Part shown: in pieces, positions 46,735 through 57,212 of the stretch
How positions within the stretch are numbered: position 1 is the first letter of the stretch
Layout: each line of letters begins with the position of its first letter
Source of the DNA: Isoetes taiwanensis
Lineage: Eukaryota > Streptophyta > Lycopodiopsida > Isoetales > Isoetaceae
Reading direction: 5' to 3'
DNA: 64,000 nt
NCBI GenBank assembly: GCA_021234155.1
Contig: JAJEKV010000092.1
Location: 3,238,561 to 3,302,560, forward strand
Program-made: the position numbers and the translations under genes
The notes under the pieces: generated by a model
The model's input: only the letters and a program-made list of their open reading frames with translations
What the model was told of the DNA's origin: nothing
Databases searched by the model: none

Positions 46735-48432
46735 ACGATTTAGGAGCAGCTATAATCGATTTGGGCCAAGTTTTCGTTGAGGTAGAATCCGGAGCCATGT
46801 TTGATCGATTGAGGAAAGTTCAAAATGTCGCCAAAGTTTTTTTTTTTTTTGGGCAAGATATTTAGATTTTATTGATAGAGAAGCTAGTACAAGATTTCGG
46901 GAGGATTTGGTATAATTATGGAGAATATTGTACGTCAACCGCCTTTATTAATGATAGGCAACTCCATGTAAAATTCAAAATGTACATTACAAACACTTTA
47001 ACCCAGTTCAAATTTTTACATCAATATACAAAAAAATTCAATCACCCTTTCATGCTTCTACCCTCTGACGTACAATGGTCATTTTTTTTTAGACGTAGAT
47101 GAAAATTTCTGTGTCCCATGAGACATATTAGAACAGTTGGCTTCGGAGGACCTGCTAATGAATTCCGTTGCAAACTCAAAGGACATGCAACATCAAGCTC
47201 TTGAACTGGTGGTAGCTGATCATCACCTGCATTGCAAGTAATTTCAAGACCCCCAACAGGTGGTAGAAGCTTTCATCTACATGGGCACAAAGTTAGAAAG
47301 TACAAATCAAAATTAGCAACATCTCAAAGGAAGAAAAAACCATGTACTGGATCAGGTGGAGATAGATCGATCATCTCCAATTATGTGAGTACCACTTCTT
47401 ATTTGCTTGAAATCAAGTTCGCTACTTCATATTTTCAATATTTAATATGAGTATTTTAGAGGCTATCCTAGTGAGAAAGTCACTTCTGAGATTAAGAAAA
47501 TTGGATGATAGAATAGAATAGAATAGAATAGAATAGAAATGGATCAAACGCAAAAGTGACGAAGGACGTGTATTTCCAGAAAAAAGGTACAATTGCAATT
47601 TTAAGAATCACGATTTGAAAATATACATATAAAGCATTAGTTGGCATTAACTCTTTTATTCAATTATATATCTTGTAGCACATTGTGCAAGTACCACCAG
47701 ATGAGAAGAATGAAGACACTGAAGGGACTATGCATGTAGATGTTTTCGCTAGATTGTTGTACATGCTTGTGACTTCTAAACTTCTTCGTGTAGCTGGGTA
47801 TAGAAGGATCATCAAGCAGTAGTGGCAACAAAGGTGAATCCAACAGTGACAGTGAAGAAAGTATATCTAGTAGTGAAAATGAGGACACTGAAATTGATTA
47901 ATACATTTCCATTTTTTCTTTTGTGAGAGAACCATATTTATGTACACTATCATTTTTAGATGTCTTGAATCAAACATGGTGAATTGACAAAAGAGATGAC
48001 AACAATCTATAAAAAAAAATGAATTAATTATGACCAAAACGTGATTAAGAATTGTTAACAAAAATAGCATGAATATGGTAAAATGATAACAAACAATGCC
48101 AAAAAAATAGCTTCAAATATAACCAAATATGTGACAAAAATTTGCCAAAAAAGTGACAAACATGACCTAAAATATCTTAAAACTATGACAAAAAAATAAC
48201 TTAGAATAGGACAAAATAGAGGACAAAGGATTGCCAAAAAAATGATCAAAATTTGACAAAATAGGTGTCAAAGAATAGACAAGAAAAGTGACAAAAAGGA
48301 TATAAATTATGACAAAATAATTGTCAAAAAAAATTGCCATAAAAATTGACAAATAGTATCAAAGAATTGCCCAAAAAATGACAAAAATGATAAGCATATA
48401 ACATAAATAATGTCAATAAAGCCTGAAAATGT
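46735..48432. other. gene-free interval with a microsatellite and degenerate repeats
   Basis: A (GAATA)n tract lies at 47509-47537. A plus-strand frame ending at 47901 encodes an acidic Ser-rich tail (SSSSSGNKGESNSDSEESIS) of unknown origin. From about 47990 the DNA is a degenerate array of ATGACAAAA, TTGCCAAAAAA and GTGTCAAAGAAT words. Confidence 0.5.
47509..47537. repeat. (TATTC/GAATA)n microsatellite
   Basis: Five to six GAATA units. On the minus strand this equals the TATTC tail of the interspersed repeat, but the family core is not found next to it. Confidence 0.85.
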
Positions 48433-48514
48433 TGAGGTCCATTGGATAACGACTTCCTTGAAGGATCCACCCTTTTGGTGCGTTGATTATCACTAGAGGT
48501 GTTAGTGCTTAACA
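48433..48514 (+). repeat. TRIM left LTR
   Basis: Begins TGAGGTCCATTGG and ends TGCTTAACA; about 90% identical to the right repeat. Confidence 0.8.
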
Positions 48515-48516
48515 TT

Positions 48517-48527
48517 TGGTATCAGAG
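48517..48527 (+). promoter_or_regulatory. primer-binding site for initiator tRNA-Met
   Basis: TGGTATCAGAG, complementary to the 3' end of plant initiator tRNA-Met, two bases inside the left LTR, as in most plant LTR retrotransposons. Confidence 0.8.
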
Positions 48528-48633
48528 TTGAGATTCAAATCCTGGTGGCAACATTGGTGCGTTCCACGTGCTTGAGGGCAAGCATCTCGAGGATGTGGAA
48601 TAATTGATATGGTCTATGGAATATAGAATAAAT

Positions 48634-48715
48634 TGGGGCCCATTGGATAATGACTTTCTTGAAGGATCCATCCTTTTGGTGTGTTGGTTATCACTAGAGG
48701 TGCTAGTGCTTAACA
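48634..48715 (+). repeat. TRIM right LTR
   Basis: Begins TGGGGCCCATTGG and ends TGCTTAACA; same length as the left repeat. Confidence 0.8.
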
Positions 48716-48960
48716 AAATTGTCTAAAAATAACCTAAAGTATGACAAAATAGGTGTCAAAGAATTGCAAATAAAATGATGAAAAAGGGTTTTAGATTATG
48801 AAAAAATACGTGTCAATAATTTGTCAAGAAAAGTAACAAAAAAATGGTATAAAATATGACAAAATATGTGCAAAAAAATTGTCAAAAAATTGGCAAAAAA
48901 GTGAGGATATATCGTCACTAATTTTTGATATATTTAGAGTACATTTTTGTCATTTCTCTG

Positions 48961-50484
48961 GAATTTGCAGTAGTCTACAATATAACAAAAAAATTGACAA
49001 TAAATCCCTATTCTTTTGTAGTGAAATGTTATGCAGTGTATACAGATTTTGATGATTCTTGTATTGTCGCATCAGATAAAAAGAATGCAAGTTGGAGAAA
49101 AACCCACGCTACTTCAAGGCCCGATTCGGAGCTGAGCAGGAGAAGAAATTTAAGGGTAGAAAAAGCATGGCCCCGCTTGCCCTTAATTTGAACCACTGGA
49201 CAAAATCCATAAACAACCATTACTGCGAACCCATGGAAAAGGGGGCAGCCGTGGCCATGAACTTCTGGAACGGTCGTCTTGTTGCCGATCTGCCCCCGGG
49301 GGGTTCACCTCTATGTAAAGGGGATATGGCATGTGCGTTTCAGGGGTCGGGAGAAACCCCTCCGTATACGGCTCGCCTCCCATAGAAACCCCTATGTATA
49401 CAGTCTGATGTTGGTGAAAAATAATACCTGATTCCATACTTTTACGCCTAGTCCAATCCCCATTGACCCTACCCTTAACCGTGTTTTTACGTCAAGTATA
49501 TCACTAATGTAGCCTACCCTCTACCTTACATTTACATTCAACCTCCAAATTTTGCAAGCTCCACAAGGTTGGTTGCATACCAAGCTAGTCTGTACAAGAT
49601 TTGTAGGCAGACTCCCAAATGAGGCTAGACTCTCAGATCTATATTCGAATCCCTATACTCAAAAGAAGCTTTATGTTGCTTTGCTAACATAATGGTGGAG
49701 ATCATCTTCTGCTAAAAAAAGAAAGATTAATTCATGCTAAAATAGGTTAAAGCTTTATCTTATAATCCACTACTATAACAAACATTACGAACTTTTGGAC
49801 AACTCTCTCTCGTGAAACATTTCAAACTCTGCGAGGCATATTGAATAACAGTACTTTCAAAAATAAATGAACCCAAGAAAATTGCACCTCCCAAATATGG
49901 GAAACAAACCACACTTGTGCTGGCATGCTAATCAAGTATGAATCTGCTATTGCATCAAATCTAAACCTCAATATATGAGTTTGAACTCTGATGCAAAAGA
50001 ACCCAATGATAAAACGTCTCTACCATAATTTGTTTGTCTTAATGGCTTCAAGCACTCCTTTGAGGGTTCCCTACCAATCATTTGAAAAATTAGAACTTAA
50101 CTGATTAACACTTTTGAAAAGTTACAATAGGTACTCATGAGCGAATGATGTTTCAATCCCAGGGATAGAACCAATGGCCTTGAGGAACCTGAATTACTGC
50201 ATTGGAAGTTCGATGTAAAGCCCACATTTGAGAAATGACCAAATCATCAAAATCACCTTATGTGTTCAATAAGTTGCCTTGCGCATGCAAGAAGCAATGG
50301 CTGCAGGAACAGTTAAGAAGAACATTGTTATCATGCCCCAAATAGAAAAAGGCAAAGAAAAAGGAAAAGGGACACAAAACGATTGATCCAATCCCGTTTT
50401 CCCATCAGCACTTTTACATTGAATGTTGACTCCAAACCAAGCTAAATGCGCAATTAACAGAATTTAGGAGCCCTGTGAACGTGG
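48961..50484. other. gene-free stretch
   Basis: A GC-richer island lies at about 49095-49400, with an open frame on the plus strand that lacks an ATG start near its beginning and has no recognisable domain. The rest is AT-rich without coding signal. Confidence 0.4.
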
Positions 50485-51102
50485 GAGGGCATCACAATTT
50501 GCCCGTGGCAAAGCTAAGAGACGAGATGTTGACACCTTTGAAGTGGTGGCAGCAATATGGAGGGTCTCTCCCCGAGTTAAGGAATTTGGCAATGCGGGTT
50601 CTAAGCCAAGGAACATGCAGCAGTCCATGTTAGCGGAATTGGAGTTCATACGGGTGTAGTGACCAAAAAACGGAATAGGCTTCTTTCCTCTAATGCTGAG
50701 AAGTTGATTTTCATTCATACTAACTTACATTTGCTTGAGAATTTAGAGAGGAGCGAGAGTAAAATGATTGAAGCAAATTATGACAAAATAAATCTTGAAA
50801 AGAATGAGGAGAGACTATTAGTTGTGCAAGAGAGGGTAGATGCCATTGTGCAAAGTGCGGCTCCAATTCAACCAGCTGTGTTAGTTGAAATGAATGAAGA
50901 AGAAGGCGATAGTGAAGAGATTACATATGTGGAGGAGGGAGATTCTCCAGATGATGAGTCTATAGGCGATGAGTCTCCATATCATGATGAGTCTCCTTAT
51001 CATAATGAGGATTATGGAAATCAAGTTGAGGATGATGGTTCGTATGATGATACTTTAGATGCAGTGCCAAGGAGGACGCGTAGTATTCGAGATCTTATTT
51101 GA
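50485..51102 (+). pseudogene. hAT transposase, C-terminal dimerisation end (broken)
   Basis: Plus-strand readings give KLRDEMLTPLKWWQQYG, LPELRNLAMRVLSQ and then the position of the conserved ERNWS. There the Glu codon is TAG (PC-stop-RNWSSY). After a frame change comes TKKRNRLLSSNAEKLIFIHTNLHLLE, followed by an acidic tail to the stop at 51100-51102. WW..yG...P.L..lA..vLsq..ss..ERNWS....KRNRL is the hAT family dimerisation signature. The zinc finger and catalytic RNase H-like parts are not found upstream, so only the 3' exon survives. Confidence 0.8.
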
Positions 51103-52347
51103 AGAATATTATGGTAATGTTTTGAATTTAGATTCCAATTTGTTTTTGTGTATGCTTCTCATTGTATATTCCGCTTGTGTCTTGCAGGAAAACATAATTT
51201 GAAGTTTCTTAGTTTGGAGAAGAGAATGACATTAGTCTTTATGCTATTCTAAGTTTTTGTATTTCAGTTTGTTGTTTTAAATGTGATAAAGACAAATTGC
51301 TGTTCAAAGACATTTCAAAGGCAAGTTGCATAATATTATAAGGTTCCTAAGTTTATTTAGTACATTTTGGTGTTGCTGATTTTCTGGAATTGAGATCAGG
51401 AATGTATGTAGATGTGTTTCTTTTGTTGCAGGAATCTCTTGAAGGCAAAAAGCATATTGCGCATCAAAGGTTTAAGTGACATTCTGATTTTTCAGCAGGT
51501 TAGATAAGGTATTTTCAAATTCTGATTGCATATTTGGATTCAACATGATCAAATTAGCCAAGATCATGTTCTAAATTGTTAAAATCTGATCAATTTTTTT
51601 TGGCCAAAAAATAACACGTTATCAACTTCCTGGATAACTAGTTACACGTTATTTTGACGTTAGCCGTTAGCTAACGATAACTGATAACGAACAACTATGC
51701 CAACGTTATTTGGATCATCACAATAAAAAGCTATTGTCATTTTTCAAATATACATAGGGTATGGTCGCCTGCTGCCGTGACCCCACCTCAGAGCGACGGT
51801 AAACCCCCCGTCCCTACGCTGGTTATCGCCAGGCAGCCATGGGTATCCCCGTCCAGGTGTCGTCGGCTTGTGGCCAGGTGTCGTTATCTAGGTTTCCTTC
51901 AACCGAGACACCAAGTTCCATCATCCGTGCCTGCAATGACCTCTGTCGTGACTTGAATGTCCCTGGCACCGTGCACTAGATGACCACGCTCGTGCACTAG
52001 ATGACCACGTCCGTGTTGAAGAAAATACCCCGAGCATGCCGATTTGAAACGAATTCAATGTGGGTTTGAAACGATTTGGCGCCCAAAGCTTGCACTCGAT
52101 TGCATTCTTCGAAATTGAATTCTCCGACACCCGCTATGGCTTCCATGGCCATAAAATCTCGCCCTCCTTTCACAGTTCAAATGTTATCGAGAGGAGGCTG
52201 TGAAGAACACGAAGATAGCCATGGTTTCGACGAGGGCACGAAGAGAACTGATCTTTGAAAGGGGGTACCGTGGAGACCGGCATCATCCAAGAGGGTCCGC
52301 GCCCGGGACAAAGAGGAGGGCACCCTGTGTGTCTTTGCTACCGGTCA
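51103..52347. other. gene-free stretch
   Basis: Inverted GTTA/TAAC words near 51612-51690 (for example CGTTAGCTAACG) form several small palindromes. A 24-bp tandem duplication (GTGCACTAGATGACCACG) lies near 51970-52015. Nothing else recognised. Confidence 0.45.
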
Positions 52348-54240
52348 ATGCCAAGGAGGCCGAGTAGGAGAGGTCAATGGACAGAAGAGCAAATGCTCGA
52401 CATCCTCGAAGAGGTAAGCGAATATGGCATTTCAATTAGAGAGGCTTCTAGGAGGTCTGGTATACCAGAGTCCACAATCAGGGATTGGTTATACGGTCGA
52501 ACAAGCCACAAGCAAACAAATCATCCACAGATATTGACAACTCTCCAAGAGGAGGAGCTCGTCAATTGGGCCCTTAGCATGGCAGAGCAAGGGATGGGGG
52601 TCACACTATCTGCTGTCAAGGAAAAGGCTGGCAGAGATGGCTAGAGCAGGGGGCTCATGTGGTGAATCTGGAGTACCAGGCAGTAAGTGGTGGAAGCTCT
52701 TTAAACAAAGACACCCGGAAGTGGCTCTAAGGAGTCCAGAAACCCTAGATGTGGCCAGGGCCCGTGCCATGACACGGGGAGAACCTCGACAACTTCTATG
52801 CGGGGCTTAAGCGATTTATCTTTGAATTTGCATTCCCGCCTCAAGGATATGGAATCTTGATTTAGACCTGGAATTCAAAGGGGGAAAGTGAAGGGGTTGA
52901 AAATCATAGCTAGAAAGGGGGGGAATAGGGTGAGTGAGGTAGTTATGAACAATAGGGAATGGGTTACTATTTTGGTTTGTGTTAATGCTGAGGGGTACAG
53001 GATCCCCAACATGTATATTTTCAAAGGTAATCGCATGAGGCAAGATCATATTGCAAGATGTGAAGAAGGTGCCATTCAGGCTGTGCAATCTTCGGCTTGG
53101 ATGACATCGAAACTGTTTAAGTCATGGCTGTCACATTTTGCAGCAAGAGTTCCAGGTGGTGTATCCCCAGACCAGCCTCACCTTATCATATTGGATGGTC
53201 ATGGCGGTCATGTAGATTTGGAAGTCATATTGGAGGCAAAAAAGAGAAGGGCATCCACTTTGCCTTATTGCCTCCACATACATCTCATAGACTTCAGCCT
53301 CTAGATGTGGCATGCTTTGCCCCTTTAAGGCAAGCATTCAAGAGGCATAGAGCTGCCTACATGGTAAGCAAAGGGAGGGCGAGAACCAAAGAAGGAGGAG
53401 ATAGCGTAACTGATTTCCCGGTCGGTTGCATGCGGCCTCACACCCCGAACATCAAGGCAGGTTTTAGGGCAATCGGTATCCGCCCTTTGACCAGAAAAGG
53501 TTAAGCCAGTCAAGAATGTACCAGGTTTGGGAGGGTGAATGTTGAAGACATTACAAAGAGCCGAGAGCAAGCTGGAGAAGATTACCATCCAGATATGGCA
53601 CAAGTGGAGGCCTTTGACATGGCAGAAGTGCACCAGCTATGGGAGGCTTTACCAGGACAACTCCCAAATGAAGTGCAGAATGACCAAATGCCACACAATC
53701 CAGTTGGTGATCATGTGCCACAAGCTGGCCATGTGGAACCTAACCATGAATTGCCCATTGAAGGTGCTGCTGAATGAGTCAGGTGCATGCCAATGATGTT
53801 GGAGGTTCTCAAACATATGGCATGCCATCACAGACCATAAGGGCAAGGAAGAGAGGCTTTGCCCCAGATCTGAGAGGGAGAGTTCACATATCAAGTGATG
53901 GTTTTTGTGAGGCATTGAGAGCGTAACGTGCTAGAAGGGCGAGGCCGAGAAATTGAAATTGGAGCAATTTGGCAAAGAAGGAAGGTTGAGGCCGCAAGGA
54001 GGAAGGCCGAAAGGGAAAGGGGCCGCCAAGAGGGCACAAGCTAACAGGAGGAGAGAGAGATGAGGAAGTTGGTCGATGAAAGGGAAGTCGCAAGTGCCGC
54101 AAGGCTTAGGGAGTTTATGTACCCAAGGGGATGTCTAGAGTGGCATCCATATTTGGTTTTCAAAGGGTGTTGAGCGAGGAGATTAAGACAAGAAGATTAC
54201 AGTGTGAGGAACAGGGCTTAGGATTAGACAAGGGTTAAGT
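52348..54240 (+). pseudogene. pogo/CENP-B-like DDE transposase, frameshifted
   Basis: The ATG at 52348 opens MPRRPSRRGQWTEEQM with a psq-type helix-turn-helix (GISIREASRRSGIPESTIRDW). The frame stops at 52644, but the next frame continues with SKWWKLFKQRHPEVALRSPE and FYAGLKRFIFEFAFPP. The DDE_1 core follows: NLDLDLEFKGG (first Asp, near 52850), RKGGNRVSEVVMNNREWVTI, LIILDGHGGHVD (second Asp, near 53195), then in another frame PPHTSHRLQPLDVACFAPLR (third Asp, near 53300). Acidic and Arg/Glu-rich tails run to about 54240. This is the Tc1/mariner-superfamily pogo group. At least three frameshifts make it inactive; I did not locate terminal inverted repeats. Confidence 0.8.
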
Positions 54241-55349
54241 CCACTTGGGGCACCCATTGTCAGAATCGACGTCCCGGGAATTGACCGTGCTCTTCAACCC
54301 GCCGTACACTGCTAGTCCCCTCGTAGACCTGAACTCCCAACCTTTGGATGATGCCGATGAAGAGCAAGTCATGTGCGAGTTTAGATGACACACATATCCG
54401 CTTTCGGGTGATCTTGGTCATGAGCATCACGTAAGTATCGAGGGTTGCATACCTCTTGTTAGGCTGTAGCAAACCCAATCAACACACTCAATTCCCCAAT
54501 GAAGAGGTGGGACTTGCACCGCTCCACACAACATGCCGACATTGGTCACGGCAACTCAATGAGACCGGACACCCGGGGATGGGTGAACTATCTTTGCGAC
54601 CAATTAGACCCGAGCATGACCGGTTTGCCGCAATAGACAAGGCAAGGATTATCAGGAAATGGTGGAAATTGGGGTAGACCCCGGAATTGTGAGCCGCGTG
54701 CAAAAGGAGATGGATGTTGGGTTTGCAAGGATATGGAGGGTCGACATGGCTCGAGTCACCCGACCAACTCCAAGGTTTGGGGAGGGACCTTCATAGCTAC
54801 ACCCCGCCGATAGCAGGTATGTTTGGTCACGTTGTAATCTTAATATTCAGTTCACCTTTTATTTGGCAATCGCTATTAATGAGACAATGTGCACGTGTAT
54901 CCCAAGACTCGGATGAAACCCAAGACAATTAAGCATGTCGACAACTCATTGTACATAATATATGAAGGAAAATAGTGAACTTGTTGTACAAGATTTATGG
55001 CTAAGATAGTGAACCCGATTAAAATAGTGATTGTTGCACATTCTCGCATTTGCATGGACCCGAATTTAACACAACCATAAATAAATAACAAGAGAAGTGA
55101 ACATAAACAATGAACAAAGAATGAACCATAGCAATGGATAAAAAAATGGGATCATTCCATTACACAAAAAATAATGTTCGAGACAAAATTGAGCCCTCAG
55201 GCCGCACAAAATATGCCCCAAGGGGCCGTTTTCACAACATGAAGGAAGAGGAGGCGAGGATCGTCTGTGGGGGCCTTCGCATACAAAGGGGGCAAAGAAA
55301 CAAAATTAACCAACGGGGCTTTGGAATAGCACATGGTCGCCTTCGGTGA
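54241..55349. other. gene-free stretch
   Basis: Relatively GC-rich sequence with open frames on both strands (54260-54703) that overlap each other and show no known domain. It may be the 3' part of the pogo element or its flank. Confidence 0.4.
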
Positions 55350-55646
55350 TTATGATTTGGCAATGGATCGGTGGGTCTCTAAGCGAGCCCGCTCAACTTG
55401 AGAGACTATTTCGGGCGATACCTCGACGCTGACAGAAGAACCGACAGCCGTTGTGATCTCTGCCGGGGTCACCAAACAGTTCCTAATCTTGAAAGAGTTA
55501 GGAGTGGTAGAGGTCGAGGAGGAGCTAACAGGGGAGGATGGCGCGCTCGGAGCAGGGCGAGCTCTCTTGGACGGATCATACCCGCCACCCCTCACTATGT
55601 CCCACCTCCCGCCGGACCCGGGATAACTGGTTCGTCGTGCATCCAT
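55350..55646 (-). CDS. small Ser-rich ORF of 98 residues with 5' leader intron, unrecognised
   Basis: The minus-strand ATG at 55646 opens MDARRTSYPGSGGRWDIVRGG, followed by a Pro/Ser/Thr linker and a C-terminal part with IRNCLVTPAEITTAV and VSQVERARLE. A good acceptor (GTTACAG) ends at 55659, 12 bases upstream of the ATG, and a donor (G|GTATGTT) lies at 55732. This suggests a 74-bp intron in the leader. The frame is GC-rich and CpG-rich compared with surrounding DNA. No known family. It shares length, strand, linker style and a [VI]R..[LF].TP.E[VI] motif with the ORF at 36213-36509. Its neighbour on the right is the DTW gene, transcribed divergently. Confidence 0.4.
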   Translation of the reverse strand: MDARRTSYPGSGGRWDIVRGGGYDPSKRARPAPSAPSSPVSSSSTSTTPNSFKIRNCLVTPAEITTAVGSSVSVEVSPEIVSQVERARLETHRSIAKS

Positions 55647-55732
55647 GGCGCCTAAACCCTGTAACACAACGACAAAGCACAAGATCAATGGAAGATAAGA
55701 AACAAAAACATATCGTAACCACGAGAACATAC

Positions 55733-56495
55733 CCGACGCCGTAAAAAACCCGGATGCTTGAAAGGAAATGGCGATCTTCCCCCCGCCGATCGCTCAATTT
55801 AAGGGCTTAATCGCAATGATGGGCGGGATTTGAAGAAATCGGCCTTTTCTGGCCGAATTAATTGGCATCCGGACATGGCCAGGAATGTTCGGGCCAAATT
55901 GGGTGAAGAATTGGAGTTAGAGTGGAGAAATTAGCCTCCAATCGCGGCGGAAGTGGGCCAAAAGACCAACGGTTACCGTTGGCGGTACCTCGAACGCCGG
56001 TACCATACGTATTGGTAGCTGGCGACCTAGACCTCGTATACGGCACCTAGGCCCGCCACTAATAATGAGATGTGGCCTCTGAAGTGGGAGCGGGCGTGGC
56101 GTGCAGATCCAAAGAATTGGCGCCGATAGGTGGCAACATGTCGCTGACGCGGCACCTCCCCCAGCTTAGCGCCGCCATAAAGGCCGCTAAAGAGGGCCTC
56201 GGGTACCGCGAAGTGTGGTTTGGGGACAGGCGAGGGTGGACGTTTGACCCCCCCTTCTTTAGGCCACCATAACTTTCGATGGAGATTGAATTTCGGAAAA
56301 TTGTCTTCGGGGAAATTGTTGAGGACAACATTAGGTATCCCAATAAATTGACAGATCGAAATTTGGGTGAAAACCGGGTGTTTAAGGACAATTTGCCCCT
56401 TAAGTGCGCGGAACATGGCGACCATACCCTAGGGGTATTTTTACAAATTTCCTTTGAAAATATGGTGCACCCCCTATGGGCGTTAGGGTTTAAGG
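55733..56495. other. intergenic region between divergent genes
   Basis: GC-rich (especially 55900-56270). It should hold the promoters of the small minus-strand ORF and of the DTW gene. No clear TATA box. Minus-strand open frames at 56027-56529 overlap the DTW start and look like shadows. Confidence 0.4.
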
Positions 56496-57212
56496 ATGAG
56501 GCCGCGGTGCGATGGCTGTGGGCGCCCAAAATCGGTGTGTCTCTGTTCCAAAATGCCCTCTTCCCCTCTTTCTACATCCCCTATCATAATCCTTCAGCAC
56601 CCCAGTGAATCTTCCCACAAGCTTGCCACAGTTCCAATCCTGGCGCGCTGTCTTCAGAGCTGCCAAGTTATCACCGGGCGCAAGTTTCATCCAGGTATGT
56701 CTCCCCATTTAGATGCTTTAGCCTCTCAAAATAACGAAGGCCCATTGATTTCTTCCGATAACAACCTCAAAGAAAGGGCATTGCTTTTATTTCCTGCGCC
56801 CGATGCTGTTGATTTGTCTTCTTGGGCTTCTGATAATGTGGGTCCTTGGACTTTGTTGGTTGTGGACGCTACTTGGGAATATGCCAAAGAAATGGTGAAG
56901 GCTAGCAGACCTTTTCTTGATAAATTTGTGCTTTATGTCTGCCTGCCATTTGATCTTAAGAGAGAGGGATACAGAAAGGGGGATAGTGGGTTGATATTAC
57001 GTAAAGAGCCTTTTCATGGATATATCAGCACTATGGAAGCAGTGGCTCGTGCTCTGGGGGTCTTGGAACGTGATGGACTGACAATTGAGAGGACTCTGCT
57101 CTCTGTATTGCATAGGATGGTTGAATTGCAGGCGCGTTTTCTTCCAGAAAGATTTGGCCAGCAGAAGCCTACGATTGAGATTGAGTTTGAGGACGGGAAA
57201 GATGGGCCATGA
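56496..57212 (+). CDS. DTW-domain protein, tRNA-uridine aminocarboxypropyltransferase-like
   Basis: DTW-domain enzymes (TapT/DTWD family) transfer the 3-amino-3-carboxypropyl group of SAM to a tRNA uridine (acp3U). The single-exon frame of 238 residues starts at an ATG with A at -3. It has an N-terminal zinc-binding set of four cysteines (C5, C8, C15, C17 in CDGCGRPKSVCLC), the family motif ILQHPSE at 32-38, the signature DATW at 124-127 (in LLVVDATWEYAKEM) and HGYISTMEAVARAL at 174-187. The length is typical of the short plant/bacterial form. The sequence is complete, with no break and no intron. A cytosolic or organellar location cannot be told; no transit peptide is evident. Confidence in the family is high, in the exact substrate moderate. 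Confidence 0.88.
   Translation: MRPRCDGCGRPKSVCLCSKMPSSPLSTSPIIILQHPSESSHKLATVPILARCLQSCQVITGRKFHPGMSPHLDALASQNNEGPLISSDNNLKERALLLFPAPDAVDLSSWASDNVGPWTLLVVDATWEYAKEMVKASRPFLDKFVLYVCLPFDLKREGYRKGDSGLILRKEPFHGYISTMEAVARALGVLERDGLTIERTLLSVLHRMVELQARFLPERFGQQKPTIEIEFEDGKDGP

Larger units (their letters stand above)
48433..48715 (+). mobile_element. TRIM (miniature LTR retrotransposon), 283 bp
   Basis: Two direct 82-bp terminal repeats (48433-48514 and 48634-48715) both run TG...TTAACA. They differ at 8 positions, all transitions as I read them. Two bases after the left repeat comes TGGTATCAGAG, the plant initiator tRNA-Met primer-binding site. The internal part (119 bp) has no coding capacity, so it must be moved by other elements' enzymes. 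The polypurine tract is weak and the 5-bp flanks (AATGT and AAATT) are not identical, so the target duplication is unclear. Confidence 0.8.
47990..48960. repeat. degenerate minisatellite of TGACAAAA-type units, split by a TRIM
   Basis: Irregular units of roughly 20-30 bp with TGACAAAA, TTGTCAAAAA and ATAGGTGTCAAAGAATT words fill both flanks of 48433-48715. The sequence is strongly A-biased on the plus strand. The element at 48433-48715 evidently inserted into it. Confidence 0.65.

Noticed and set aside
50464-50718. 84-codon minus-strand frame
   Set aside because: Antisense shadow of the hAT dimerisation region.
53124-53504. Separate gene downstream of the DDE transposase core
   Set aside because: It is the same transposase continued in another frame (HTSHRLQPLDVACF), so I merged it into the pogo pseudogene.
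56027-56529. Minus-strand frames of 132 and 156 codons
   Set aside because: They overlap the start of the clearly coding DTW gene and each other, and have no domain.
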